DNA from: Sorlinia euscelidii
Lineage (GTDB): Bacteria > Pseudomonadota > Alphaproteobacteria > Acetobacterales > Acetobacteraceae
Length of the DNA: 64,000 nucleotides
Assembly: GCF_036452155.1 (NCBI RefSeq)
Contig: NZ_JAWJZY010000002.1
Direction: 5' to 3' (one strand)
The notes under the pieces were generated by a model. The model was not told where the DNA came from, did not search any database, and saw only the letters and a list, made by a program, of their open reading frames with translations. Positions within the stretch are counted from its first letter, which is position 1. Each line of letters starts with the position of its first letter. Positions 54,788 through 62,790 of the stretch are shown in pieces. Made by a program: the position numbers and the translations under genes.

Positions 54788-55780
54788 ATGCTGGAACAGA
54801 AAATCAATAGCGCCACTGTGCCCCCCATCCCGAGCGCGCCGAGTGAGATGGCACGGCGTCTTAAAACACATATGGAGGAAGCCGGGCTAAGTTATGCCCA
54901 GGCCGCCATCCAGACCGGTATCCCGAAGGGTACTCTCGGCCCTTGGCTTTCTGGCACTTATAATGGTGTCGCGGAAAATATCGCGGCAAAAGCCGAAAAA
55001 TACCTCGAAAGCCTGAGTGAACGGTCCAAGGTCGCTGAGATGCCGGTTGAACCGGGTTTCATCGAGACGCCTTCTTCGACGGCCTTCCGAGCGGTATTTG
55101 AGTACGCGCAGTCGGTGCCGGACGTCGGACTGATTACGGGCAATGCGGGCGTAGGAAAGACCGTTTCCGCTGAGCAATATGTGAAAACGACTCCAGACGT
55201 CTGGATGATGACGGCGGATAGCTCCATGCGCAGCCCGACGGCCGTGCTGCGTGAGCTGACCGAGATTGTGGACGCGAGTGAAAAGCGCGGCCCGCGCATG
55301 ATGGCGTCATTGATTGCGCGTGTAAAAGGGACGCAGGGCCTCATCATCGTTGACGAAGCCCAGAACCTCCAGACTGAAGCGATTGACCTCTTGCGCACGA
55401 TTTACGATCGCGGGCGGATCGGCCTGGTGTTCATGGGCAATGAACCCCTTAAAGGCCGCATTGAAGGTATGGGTCGCGCAACGACGCACGCGCAGATTTT
55501 TAGCCGGGTAGGGATGCGCAAAAATCGTCCTCGACCTCAAATCAACGACATTTTTCGCGTGCTTGATGCCTGGGGCATTCAGGATGACGGCCTGCGGAAA
55601 CTCTGTCGCTTTGTCGGCACGCAGGCCGGTGGCCTTCGCGGCATGACGAAAACCATACGATATGCCCACGTGCTGGCCGGAGCCGAAGGCCGGAATGTTC
55701 TTGAGCAAAAGGACATTCAGAAAGCCTGGAACAGCCTGACTGGCGGCGAACTTCAATCCTATCGCAGCCGGGAGGGCTGA
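54788..55780 (+). CDS. MuB-like target-DNA activator ATPase
   Basis: This AAA ATPase binds target DNA, recruits and stimulates the transposase, and gives target immunity in Mu. The 330 residues have an N-terminal helix-turn-helix (MARRLKTHMEEAGLSYAQAAIQTGIPKGTLGPWLSG). Walker A is GNAGVGKT (118-125) and Walker B is LIIVDEAQ (Asp189-Glu190). A C-terminal helical domain (LDAWGIQDDGLRKLCRFVGTQAGGLRGMTKTIRYA) matches that of MuB (312 residues). The ATG at 54788 follows an AGGAA site. It is next to its degenerate paralogue. Confidence 0.92.
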   Translation: MLEQKINSATVPPIPSAPSEMARRLKTHMEEAGLSYAQAAIQTGIPKGTLGPWLSGTYNGVAENIAAKAEKYLESLSERSKVAEMPVEPGFIETPSSTAFRAVFEYAQSVPDVGLITGNAGVGKTVSAEQYVKTTPDVWMMTADSSMRSPTAVLRELTEIVDASEKRGPRMMASLIARVKGTQGLIIVDEAQNLQTEAIDLLRTIYDRGRIGLVFMGNEPLKGRIEGMGRATTHAQIFSRVGMRKNRPRPQINDIFRVLDAWGIQDDGLRKLCRFVGTQAGGLRGMTKTIRYAHVLAGAEGRNVLEQKDIQKAWNSLTGGELQSYRSREG

Positions 55781-55782
55781 TC

Positions 55783-55983
55783 ATGACCAAAACTCAAATC
55801 AAGACCCCAGCGCAAATCAAAGAGGAGGTCGTGGAGACTTATTTCCGCCTGACGGATGATGCGACGGCGCAGGTTGATGTCAGCATCGAAGTCCGCCGTG
55901 TGTTGCGGGAAATGTTCATGAGCCTGAGTGTCGACCTCACGGTCGCCGACCTTCGGGAGCACCTGGAGGAGTATTGGTCATGA
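55783..55983 (+). CDS. Small phage early protein, unknown
   Basis: The 66-residue acidic, helical protein (VETYFRLTDDATAQVDVSIEVRRVLREMFMSLSVDLTVADLREHLEEYW) starts two bases after the B gene stop and overlaps the next start by four bases. No domain is recognised. Tight coupling indicates it belongs to the early operon. Confidence 0.6.
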   Translation: MTKTQIKTPAQIKEEVVETYFRLTDDATAQVDVSIEVRRVLREMFMSLSVDLTVADLREHLEEYWS

Positions 55984-56630
55984 GGTCCGAGCGGCTGACA
56001 ACAAATCAGCATGCCGTTTTGTGGCTGCTTCAGCGCTTCGAAACGGGCACATGTGAGACGGGCTTTAGGCGTCTTGGTTGGACGCCGCCTGATGGCGCGA
56101 ACCCCTTAAGGATTACTTGCCCCGTGCAGGTGCTTCAATCCTGCCTTGCTCGTGGTTTTGTCGAGATGGTCGGTCAAACGGCGCGATTGACGGAGCGCGG
56201 ACAGGAACGTGCGGCGGCGTTTTACGTGAGGCCGGTGAGTGTTCAGCGCGCCACTTTACCGAATGAAGTGCAATGGCTGACGGACGCGCAACTGGCAGCG
56301 GTTGAGCCCTGGTATCCCGACACATACCGGCCGCGCCTTGACGATCGGAAGATCCTGACGGGCATCGTGCATGTAATTCATCACGGCAAAATGTGGGGGC
56401 AGGTGCCCCCCGAATGCGGGCAGGAATTACAGGTCTATCGACGCTTTCTGAAGTGGTCGAAAAGCGGCGTGCTGGATGCGGTCTTCGCCCACCTGCGGAC
56501 GCGGCGAGCTGACGGAAGCATTTGCCTGGTCATCACGCCGGAAATGCTGCTGCGCCATCCCGGCACCCGGCAGGGCGTGATGGCCGGATGGTATCCGTCC
56601 ATCCTCGCGCCCGAGGAGTTGGCCGCATGA
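55980..56630 (+). CDS. Winged-helix protein fused to an IS5-type transposase N-terminal domain (DUF4096-like)
   Basis: The 216-residue protein has two parts. Residues 1-80 look like a winged helix (LTTNQHAVLWLLQRFETG, LQSCLARGFVEMVGQTARLTERGQERA). Residues about 95-175 read LTDAQLAAVEPWYPDTYRPRLDDRKILTGIVHVIHHGKMWGQVPPECGQELQVYRRFLKWSKSGVLDAVFAHL, which matches the N-terminal region of IS5/IS4-family transposases. No DDE domain or insertion-sequence ends follow. It looks like a domesticated DNA-binding module. It is coupled to genes on both sides by four-base overlaps. Function unknown. Confidence 0.7.
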   Translation: MRSERLTTNQHAVLWLLQRFETGTCETGFRRLGWTPPDGANPLRITCPVQVLQSCLARGFVEMVGQTARLTERGQERAAAFYVRPVSVQRATLPNEVQWLTDAQLAAVEPWYPDTYRPRLDDRKILTGIVHVIHHGKMWGQVPPECGQELQVYRRFLKWSKSGVLDAVFAHLRTRRADGSICLVITPEMLLRHPGTRQGVMAGWYPSILAPEELAA

Positions 56631-56842
56631 GCATCTTACGCGCCGTCTCATCGGACGATCTGGATCTTGTGAAAGAGCTACGCGCCTTGGGTGACGTGCT
56701 TTTGCAGCAGGAAAAGGGGATTTATCTGACTGCCTATGAAGCCCGCTTCCTCGGCGTGTGGGCGATCTCCCAGGCACGCAGGCAGGCGCGGCGCAATAAA
56801 GCCCTTGAGAAATCAAAAGAAGAACTCAACCATGAAGGATAA
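56627..56842 (+). CDS. Small phage early protein, unknown
   Basis: The 71-residue helical protein (SSDDLDLVKELRALGDVLLQQEKGIYLTAYEARFLGVWAISQARRQARRNKALEK) starts at an ATG overlapping the previous stop. Its C-terminal half is strongly basic. No domain is recognised. The longer open frame has no ribosome site and is antisense-like in composition. Confidence 0.55.
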   Translation: MSILRAVSSDDLDLVKELRALGDVLLQQEKGIYLTAYEARFLGVWAISQARRQARRNKALEKSKEELNHEG

Positions 56843-56849
56843 CAAAGAT

Positions 56850-56996
56850 ATGAAAAAAGCCCTTTTGAACGATGCGGACCACCTCATGGCGCATCTCAGC
56901 ATCGGCCTGAAAACTTCAATCACGGAGCTGAGAAATCCATTCCCGCCGCTTCTCGTGACGGCGATTGAAGAGGAGTGGCCTCGACAGCCTTCGTGA
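56850..56996 (+). CDS. Very small phage early protein, possibly truncated by a frameshift
   Basis: The ATG at 56850 follows AAGGA and gives 48 residues (KKALLNDADHLMAHLSIGLKTSITELRNPFPPLLVTAIEEEW). An ATG at 56832 is another option. Immediately after the end, the +1 frame is open to 57105 and reads like protein (DSLRENEVRQLWAVTQKALLLLSLSRITFALRHPTMNIM) but lacks a good start. Joining the two would give about 84 residues. This would need loss of one base or gain of two, unlike the G-run defects elsewhere, so it may be a distinct overlapping gene. Confidence 0.45.
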   Translation: MKKALLNDADHLMAHLSIGLKTSITELRNPFPPLLVTAIEEEWPRQPS

Positions 56997-57114
56997 AAAT
57001 GAGGTGCGTCAGCTTTGGGCTGTGACGCAGAAAGCCCTGCTTTTATTGAGCCTGTCGCGGATCACTTTCGCGCTCCGTCATCCCACCATGAACATTATGC
57101 AATAGGAGACATTT

Positions 57115-57732
57115 ATGACCGAAATCTCCCCAGTCAGAACCCTCCGCGATGCGGAGGGGCGTGACATCCCTCAAACGTCGATCCGGCCGGAGATCGTCAT
57201 TCAGCACGATACCGCGATGAAGCTCGCGGCGCGTTTTCAGGCACTTCATGACCATGTGCAGTCTGAAAAAGCCGCGATCTTTGCCGAGATTGACGCTTTT
57301 CAGGCGCTCATTTTCCAGGAATATAATGTCAAACTTGGCGGGCGCGTCGGCGGATTGACGCTCGTGAGCTTCGACGACCAGGTGAGGGTCGAGACGTCGC
57401 GCTATCATTACCAGCAACTCACGCCCGCATTACCGGCGGCGCAGGCGCTGATCAATGAGATACTCGACGATTTGACGGAAGGCGCAACGGCCGACCTGCG
57501 CGCGCTGGTTTCGGCCGCATTCCAGAAGGACGAGCGGACCGGGCGCATCAACGTCCAGCGCATCCTGGACCTTAAACGTCTCAGCCTCAATCATCCGAAA
57601 TGGCCTGACGCTGTGCGCGCCCTGAACGACGCTGTGGCGTCGGCCGGGTCGAAAATGGCCGTGCGCTGCAAAGTCCGGCCGGAAGAGGGTGTGCCCTACG
57701 AGCAGATCGTCGTCGATTTTTCCCGTGTGTGA
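57115..57732 (+). CDS. DUF3164-family phage protein
   Basis: The 205-residue protein matches the DUF3164 family of Mu-like phages. Markers are ALHDHVQSEKAAIFAEIDAFQALIFQEYNVKLGGRVGGLTLVSFDDQVRVE and the C-terminal RINVQRILDLKRLSLNHPKWPDAVRALNDAV...SGSKMAVRCKVRP-like segment. The function is unknown; it is a constant gene between B and gemA. AGGAG eight bases before the ATG sets the start. Confidence 0.85.
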   Translation: MTEISPVRTLRDAEGRDIPQTSIRPEIVIQHDTAMKLAARFQALHDHVQSEKAAIFAEIDAFQALIFQEYNVKLGGRVGGLTLVSFDDQVRVETSRYHYQQLTPALPAAQALINEILDDLTEGATADLRALVSAAFQKDERTGRINVQRILDLKRLSLNHPKWPDAVRALNDAVASAGSKMAVRCKVRPEEGVPYEQIVVDFSRV

Positions 57733-57753
57733 ATGAGAGAAGGAGATCATCTG

Positions 57754-57987
57754 ATGAGGACTTCAACCCTGTCTTTCGGTGCGACTGTGATCTTCATTGG
57801 CGGGCTGCTGATCGGCGCCGCATCCCAAAGTCTACGTGACCCATGGCGCAATGACCGAGAGATGCTGATCCGCATGGTAGAGCATGGCGCCAAGCCGCTC
57901 GACGCGGCCAGTGCGCTGCTTCTTGTCGGGCAGAACCGAAATCCTCGGGAGGCAGGTCATGCGGCTTATCTCGGTGAGCTACCATGA
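57754..57987 (+). CDS. Small phage membrane protein, unknown
   Basis: The 77-residue product has one N-terminal transmembrane helix or signal anchor (LSFGATVIFIGGLLIGAASQSL), then a polar helical part with VEHGAKPLDAASALLLVGQN. AAGGAG eight bases before the ATG at 57754 decides the start over an ATG at 57733. It might be a holin-like or immunity protein, but nothing proves this. It overlaps gemA by four bases. Confidence 0.55.
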   Translation: MRTSTLSFGATVIFIGGLLIGAASQSLRDPWRNDREMLIRMVEHGAKPLDAASALLLVGQNRNPREAGHAAYLGELP

Positions 57988-58385
57988 GCGGCGTTGACCC
58001 GACCCGACGGGCGATTTACGCGAAATTGCAGATCGCCCGCAAGCAGCTCGGCCTCGAAGAGGAGATTTATCGGGAGATCATGACGCGGATCACGGGCAAG
58101 GAGAGTGCCCGTGACTGCTCGCTGACGCAGCTTGAGGCGCTTTTAAGGCACTACCGGTCAATCGGCTTCCGCGCGCGGCGTGCAAATAACCGTGCCGAAA
58201 TCCGCAAGATTTACGCGATCTGGACCGATATGGGGCCGAGGCTGACGTCGCGCGGGTCAAGGGACGCGTTGCGTCACTTCGTCAAACGTCAAACGGGCGT
58301 GGATGCGCCTGAATTTCTCTCAGCCGGGCAGGCGCAGCGTGTCATTGAGGCGCTCAAATCCTGGCAAGATCGGATCGGGGCCTAA
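57984..58385 (+). CDS. gemA: GemA-like protein (DUF1018)
   Basis: The 133-residue protein resembles Mu GemA/gp16, which modulates host gene expression and DNA topology. The DUF1018 core reads RAIYAKLQIARKQLGLEEEIYREIMTRITGKESARDCSLTQLEALLRHYRSIGF. The C-terminal half (VDAPEFLSAGQAQRVIEALKSWQDRIG) is also typical. It lies directly before the mor gene, as in Mu. Confidence 0.88.
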   Translation: MSGVDPTRRAIYAKLQIARKQLGLEEEIYREIMTRITGKESARDCSLTQLEALLRHYRSIGFRARRANNRAEIRKIYAIWTDMGPRLTSRGSRDALRHFVKRQTGVDAPEFLSAGQAQRVIEALKSWQDRIGA

Positions 58386-58389
58386 TCTC

Positions 58390-58785
58390 ATGGCCATGAA
58401 TCCTCCACCCTCCATCGCGTGGCTCGTCCGGGAAATTGGAGAGGACGCGACGCTGCGCTTTATCGAGTCAGCCGGGGGACAGCGTCTACGCGTGCCGCGC
58501 GATGTCTCCCGGGCGCGGGCGATGCGGGAATATGGCGACGATGTCCTTGAGGCATTGGTGCGGCGTCATGGTGGGGTCAATTATCAAGTGCCGCTCGTTA
58601 AATCCTGGCGTGCGCATATGCTGGCGAAGCGCGGCCTGAGTAATAATGAGATCGCGCTGCGCATGGGGATTTCATGGCGGCAGGTGCCGAATTTACTTCG
58701 GTCCGACCCTACTATTGACCGCACCTTTAAAAACCCCGGAAATGCTGATCAATTGGGGCTTTTTGACCTCGACGACGATTACTGA
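58390..58785 (+). CDS. mor: Mor-family transcription activator
   Basis: The 131-residue protein is a Mor/C-type activator, which turns on middle or late phage transcription. The N-terminal dimerisation part is IAWLVREIGEDATLRFIESAGGQRLRVPR. The C-terminal helix-turn-helix is KSWRAHMLAKRGLSNNEIALRMGISWRQVPNLL. It is four bases after gemA. Only one such gene is visible, so it may serve both Mor and C roles. Confidence 0.9.
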   Translation: MAMNPPPSIAWLVREIGEDATLRFIESAGGQRLRVPRDVSRARAMREYGDDVLEALVRRHGGVNYQVPLVKSWRAHMLAKRGLSNNEIALRMGISWRQVPNLLRSDPTIDRTFKNPGNADQLGLFDLDDDY

Positions 58786-58837
58786 GTCGAAAACACACAG
58801 CCTGAATGGGCAGACCTCGCACGCCTAATCTATTGGC

Positions 58838-59542
58838 ATGCGAAGAAATCTCAAAGCCTCTCTCAAATTCACTCTCGCGCGCGAAGGCGGCTATCAGTGC
58901 GGGCGCGCTGATCGTGGCAATTGGACAGGCGGTAAACTCGGTGTCGGCCAGTTATCCGGCACGAAGTACGGCATTTCAGCGATGCTGCTCAGTGAGATAC
59001 GGGGTGAAGCTGTTTCCGCTGCCACGATGAAGGCATTGACGCCTGATGTTTTCTTCGACGTCGCAACATCGCGTTTCTGGAATGTGCTGGATTGTGACGC
59101 ACTGCCTGACGGCGTCGATTTGATGCTGTTCGATTTCGGCTTCAATAGCGGGACCGAGCGCGCGGTAAAGCAGCTTCAGCAACTCCTCGGCATGAGCATG
59201 GCAGCTCAGGATGGCGAAATGGGTCCGGCCACATTAACGGCTCTCCACGAAGCGTCCACCGCAACAATCGTGAGTTTTTTATCCAAAAAATATCTGGAGC
59301 AGTTTCAGTCCTGGCTTGACCTGCCTTCCGGGCAGGTTTCGATGACATCTCTCATTGATGCTGTGGGCGAGCAAAGCGCGCGGGACAACCTCATCATTTA
59401 CGCGCTCGCCTCGCAACAGGAGGCGGCTTACCGAAGCTTTAGGACTTTTAGGACTTTCGGCCAAGGTTGGCTGACACGTCTGACGGAACGCGTGGCGGAA
59501 GCCCATCGGCTTGCCCAGGCTGCCGACGGCGCACTGGCGTAA
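58838..59542 (+). CDS. GH108 family endolysin
   Basis: The 234-residue protein is a glycoside hydrolase family 108 muramidase used for lysis. The catalytic Glu16 is in LAREGGYQ, KLGVGQLSGTKYGIS follows, and DLMLFDFGFNSGTERAVKQLQQLLG with DGEMGPATLTALHE is the peptidoglycan-binding half. The usual THYGI-like stretch appears as TKYGIS. It has no signal peptide, so a holin or pinholin is needed. A nine-base unit (TTTAGGACT) is repeated in tandem near the 3' end, giving FRTFRTF. Confidence 0.85.
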   Translation: MRRNLKASLKFTLAREGGYQCGRADRGNWTGGKLGVGQLSGTKYGISAMLLSEIRGEAVSAATMKALTPDVFFDVATSRFWNVLDCDALPDGVDLMLFDFGFNSGTERAVKQLQQLLGMSMAAQDGEMGPATLTALHEASTATIVSFLSKKYLEQFQSWLDLPSGQVSMTSLIDAVGEQSARDNLIIYALASQQEAAYRSFRTFRTFGQGWLTRLTERVAEAHRLAQAADGALA

Positions 59543-59757
59543 TGTATGACGTTCTCGAACATTGGTTCACCATTTTGGGTGCCGTCGGCGGCGCGGCCGG
59601 ACTTTATGCGATGGGTCGGCATCGAACGATTACCGAGCGCGTCGATGCGCTCGAGGATGACATCAAAACATCATTGAGAAGGCTGGAGGATGATGGCGAG
59701 CGCACGCGGGAGCTGCTGCACGTCATCATTCGCGGTCATATGGGAGATCATAAATGA
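59542..59757 (+). CDS. DUF2730-like small membrane protein
   Basis: The 71-residue product has one transmembrane helix (HWFTILGAVGGAAGLYAMG) followed by a coiled coil (ITERVDALEDDIKTSLRRLEDDGERTRELLHVII). This architecture matches DUF2730 proteins, which sit before the terminase genes in Mu-like phages. Its ATG overlaps the endolysin stop. It could alternatively be the holin. Confidence 0.7.
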   Translation: MYDVLEHWFTILGAVGGAAGLYAMGRHRTITERVDALEDDIKTSLRRLEDDGERTRELLHVIIRGHMGDHK

Positions 59758-60059
59758 GCGTGAAAGTCAGCATCGAAGAAGACCGGCGTAAAAAAGTGAT
59801 CGACGCGCTGGCCCAGATGCGCGACGGCCTTCTTTCCGAGGACGTTATCCTGCGCGCGGTGCTCCAGACCGGGCGTGATACGGACCGCGACACAATGCGC
59901 GCAGACCTCACCTTTCTCGAGCGGGCCGGGTGTGTCCTGGTGACAAAGCTGGAAATCATCAATGGCGAGATCTGGCGGGTTCAGTTGACCGATGATGGCT
60001 TGCGGGCCTCGCAAGGCCACCTTCTCGTCGCGGGCGTCGCCCGCCGCGTGGTGAGGTGA
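59754..60059 (+). CDS. Winged-helix phage protein (Mu gp26-like position)
   Basis: The 101-residue protein reads as a winged helix: RRKKVIDALAQMRDGLLSEDVILRAVLQTGRDTDRDTMRADLTFLERAGCVLVTKL followed by a beta wing (EIWRVQLTDDGLRASQGH). Proteins like this lie between DUF2730 and the small terminase gene in Mu-like phages. It is coupled on both sides by four-base overlaps. Its role is unknown. Confidence 0.65.
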   Translation: MSVKVSIEEDRRKKVIDALAQMRDGLLSEDVILRAVLQTGRDTDRDTMRADLTFLERAGCVLVTKLEIINGEIWRVQLTDDGLRASQGHLLVAGVARRVVR

Positions 60060-60121
60060 TGCGCTTCCTCCGGCTGATCATCATCTTCTTTTTCGTCGAA
60101 GTTTCATGGGAGTTGCTCACC

Positions 60122-60697
60122 ATGCCGCGACCATCTTCCGTGTCAAAACTTCCCCACGAAATCCGTGACGAAATCGGTCGGCTGCGCGGAGAAGGCTACT
60201 CCATTGACGAGATTCTCGCCGCCCTGCGAGAGCTGCACGCGACGAAGATCAGCCGTTCAGCATTGGGCCGCCATATTCAGAACATGGACAGGTTGGGCGT
60301 CAAACTGCGTCAGAGCCGTGGCGTGGCGGAAGCGCTTGTGCGGCAATTTGGGGAAGAGCCCGCATCGCGAACGGCGCAGGTCAATATTGAGCTTCTCCAC
60401 AGCGCCATCCTCGACCTCTACCTCGCAGGCGAGGCGAGCGATGAAGACGGCATTGCAGCACTCAAGGGCAATCCGCAGGGGTTGATGTTGCTGGCGAAGG
60501 CGCTTGACCATCTCACAAAATCGGCCAAGGCGGACATTGAAAATCGGAAAGCCATAGAGGAACGCGTTGAAAAGGGCCTCCGTGCACGTGCCGAGAAGCA
60601 CGTGGTGAATGAAGCGAAAAAGCGCGGCATCTCCGCTGAGACTGCGCGCGCCCTGATGCAGGGGGCTTTCGGGGTTGAAAATGACGGAAGGTCGTAA
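60122..60697 (+). CDS. DUF3486 family protein (Mu gp27-like, probable small terminase subunit)
   Basis: The 191-residue protein starts MPRPSSVSKLPHEIRDEIGRLRGEGYSIDEILAALRELHATKISRSALGRHI, the typical DUF3486 N-terminus and DNA-binding helix-turn-helix. A long helical part follows. I chose the ATG at 60122, with GGGAG upstream. The frame from 60056 would add a 22-residue hydrophobic leader (FLRLIIIFFFVEVSW) that is odd for this family, though it could be a separate tiny gene. The 3' end overlaps the large subunit. Confidence 0.85.
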   Translation: MPRPSSVSKLPHEIRDEIGRLRGEGYSIDEILAALRELHATKISRSALGRHIQNMDRLGVKLRQSRGVAEALVRQFGEEPASRTAQVNIELLHSAILDLYLAGEASDEDGIAALKGNPQGLMLLAKALDHLTKSAKADIENRKAIEERVEKGLRARAEKHVVNEAKKRGISAETARALMQGAFGVENDGRS

Positions 60698-62252
60698 CCC
60701 CACGCTCTCGACCAGCCTCTTCCTGCCTTATCAGTCGGGAATGATGGCGGCCGTCATGAAGTATCCAGTCGTCGTCGTTGAAAAATCCCGACGCACCGGC
60801 ATGTCATGGGCCGCCTCATTTATCGCGGACCTGATTGCAGGATTATCGCCCGAAGCGGGCGGCATGGACGTGTTTTATATGGGTTATAATCTGGAGATGG
60901 CGCGGGAATTTATTGATTACTGCGCCGACCATGCGGGTCAGATGCAGGTTGTGGCCGGTCAGGTCCAGGAAAGCTTTTTCCGCGACCCGGACGCGCCGGA
61001 GAAGGACGTCAAGGTTTTCCGAATCGACTTCGCGGCCGGGCATAAAGTCCTGGCGTTGCCCTCCATGGCGCGTGCCCTGCGCGGCATGCAGGGCCTCGTT
61101 ATTATCGATGAAGCGGCCTTCCATGATGATCTCGCGGGCCTGATGACCGCAGCTCTTGCTCTCCTGATGTGGGGAGGCAAGGTGCTGATTATCAGCACGC
61201 ATAATGGGGACAGCAACCCGTTCAACATTCTGGTCAATGACATTCGGGCGGGCCGAAAGCCTTATCATTTGCTGCGCACCACCTTTGACGACGCTTTGGA
61301 ACAGGGGCTCTACCGGAAAATCTGCGCCAAGACGGGGGTCACGTGGTCTAAAGTGGCGCAATCTGCCTGGCGTGATGAGATCGTGGCATTTTACGGCTCC
61401 GGTGCTGATGAGGAGCTGTTCTGCATCCCGTCGCCATCCACCGGGGCTTATATCCCGTTGCCGCTCATTGAAGCCCGGGCTTCCGCCGATATTCCCGTTA
61501 TTCGTTGGGCGCAGACGGCAGAATTTTCCCTTTGGCCGGAGGCGCAGCGCGCTCAGGAAACAGCCTCATTCATTAGTGAAAAAATTAACACCACCTTGGA
61601 AACGTTGGATCGCGAGCGCCCCTATGTGTTCGGTGAGGATTTTGGCCGATCCGGTGATTTAACCGTCATCTGGGTTCTGGGTATCGCCCCGGACATGCGG
61701 CGCGAGACGGCGCTCGTCGTCGAATTGCGGAACGTGCCCTTTGATGAGCAACGACGCATCCTCTTCGCTATTCTTGACGGGCTGCCCCGGTGGCGTGCCG
61801 GAAAAATGGATGCACGCGGCAACGGGCAGTATCTCGCGGAAGTCACGGTGCAACGTTATGGCAGCCGCGTTGAGGCCGTGATGCTCTCTGAGGGGTGGTA
61901 TCGTGAGCAGATGCCGCCCCTCAAGGCGGCGATGGAAGATGCGGCACTTACCTTACCGCAGGACCGTGAAATCATTGACGACATCAGGCTTTTGCAGGTG
62001 GTGCGCGGCGTTGCGCGCGTGCCGGACCAGCGCAAAGGCGGCAAGACGGCCCAGCGTCATGGCGATGCCGCCGTGGCGCTGGCCATGGCCTACGCCGCGA
62101 GCCGCGCTGATGTCACCGAATATGCTTACACAAGTCAGCCACGCGCCTGGGGAAACGAGCTGCCGGGGCCGCCGGTCGCGTGGCCGATCGAGCGTGAACT
62201 GGCCGAAGAGCGGTCAGGGACCGCGCAACATCGATGGAGGTTAAAATTATGA
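60681..62252 (+). CDS. Mu-like terminase large subunit (gp28)
   Basis: This 523-residue packaging motor has an N-terminal ATPase with the variant Walker A VVVVEKSRRTGMSWA and Walker B LVIIDEAAFHD, followed by the coupling STHNG. The C-terminal nuclease starts YVFGEDFGRSGDLTVIWVLG and includes KMDARGNGQYLAE and AQRHGDAAVALAMA. Both halves match the Mu gp28 family. The ATG lies inside the previous gene. Confidence 0.93.
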   Translation: MTEGRNPTLSTSLFLPYQSGMMAAVMKYPVVVVEKSRRTGMSWAASFIADLIAGLSPEAGGMDVFYMGYNLEMAREFIDYCADHAGQMQVVAGQVQESFFRDPDAPEKDVKVFRIDFAAGHKVLALPSMARALRGMQGLVIIDEAAFHDDLAGLMTAALALLMWGGKVLIISTHNGDSNPFNILVNDIRAGRKPYHLLRTTFDDALEQGLYRKICAKTGVTWSKVAQSAWRDEIVAFYGSGADEELFCIPSPSTGAYIPLPLIEARASADIPVIRWAQTAEFSLWPEAQRAQETASFISEKINTTLETLDRERPYVFGEDFGRSGDLTVIWVLGIAPDMRRETALVVELRNVPFDEQRRILFAILDGLPRWRAGKMDARGNGQYLAEVTVQRYGSRVEAVMLSEGWYREQMPPLKAAMEDAALTLPQDREIIDDIRLLQVVRGVARVPDQRKGGKTAQRHGDAAVALAMAYAASRADVTEYAYTSQPRAWGNELPGPPVAWPIERELAEERSGTAQHRWRLKL

Positions 62253-62515
62253 TTTCGGGAATCGGCAATATTATCGGGATTATCAAGCACGCAATCGTCG
62301 CGCTGGGCGTGGCGATCCTCGGCTGGCTCGTATGGCAAACGAGCCGGAAGAAGCAGGCCGATGCGACTGCAAAACAAACCGTTAAACAGGCGGAAGCGCA
62401 GGCCGCCCATGATGGGGCCGTGATCGACACGCAGGATCGTATGGCTCAGGCCGAAGCGGAGAAGCCTGTCAGCGACGATGCGCTCATGGCGCGTCTCGAT
62501 GCCGGGACGATGTGA
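62249..62515 (+). CDS. Inner-membrane spanin-like protein (Rz-type)
   Basis: The 88-residue protein has one N-terminal transmembrane helix (IKHAIVALGVAILGWLVWQ), then a long Lys/Gln/Ala-rich coiled coil (RKKQADATAKQTVKQAEAQAAHDGAVIDTQDRMAQAEAE). That is the layout of an inner-membrane spanin. The start is fixed by GGAGG eight bases before the ATG at 62249, which overlaps the terminase stop. The next gene is a small lipoprotein whose ATG overlaps this stop, which supports a spanin pair. Confidence 0.65.
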   Translation: MISGIGNIIGIIKHAIVALGVAILGWLVWQTSRKKQADATAKQTVKQAEAQAAHDGAVIDTQDRMAQAEAEKPVSDDALMARLDAGTM

Positions 62516-62790
62516 TGCGGTTTAGCCGCTTCCTCTCTCTTGCCGCTGTGACGCTGCTTTCGGGCAGCGTCACGTCATGCGCGCCGCGCGTGCAGAAAAT
62601 TTATATCCCGACATGCCCCCACATCACGGCCTATTCCGTGGCTGATCAGCAGCAATTGAAGCGGGAAATACAAGCCCACACAGAGGCAAGCATGATCCGG
62701 CGCGTTGCGAGCGATTATATCGGCCTGCGCGACCAGGCGCGGGCCTGTCAGACCAAGGCGAAGCAGGTGCAGGATCATGGCACTCATTGA
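62515..62790 (+). CDS. Outer-membrane lipoprotein, spanin-like (Rz1-type)
   Basis: The 91-residue product has a lipoprotein signal (FSRFLSLAAVTLLSGSVTSC) with the lipidated Cys in VTSC. A short helical periplasmic part follows (SVADQQQLKREIQAHTEASMIRRVASDYIGLRDQARACQTKAKQ). Together with the preceding gene it forms a probable two-component spanin, which fuses the inner and outer membranes in the last lysis step. The pair lies between terminase and portal genes, away from the GH108 lysin. Confidence 0.65.
   Translation: MRFSRFLSLAAVTLLSGSVTSCAPRVQKIYIPTCPHITAYSVADQQQLKREIQAHTEASMIRRVASDYIGLRDQARACQTKAKQVQDHGTH

Noticed and set aside
55980..56630. IS5 insertion sequence
   Set aside because: Only the N-terminal domain is present, with no catalytic domain or terminal inverted repeats, and the gene is coupled to its neighbours.
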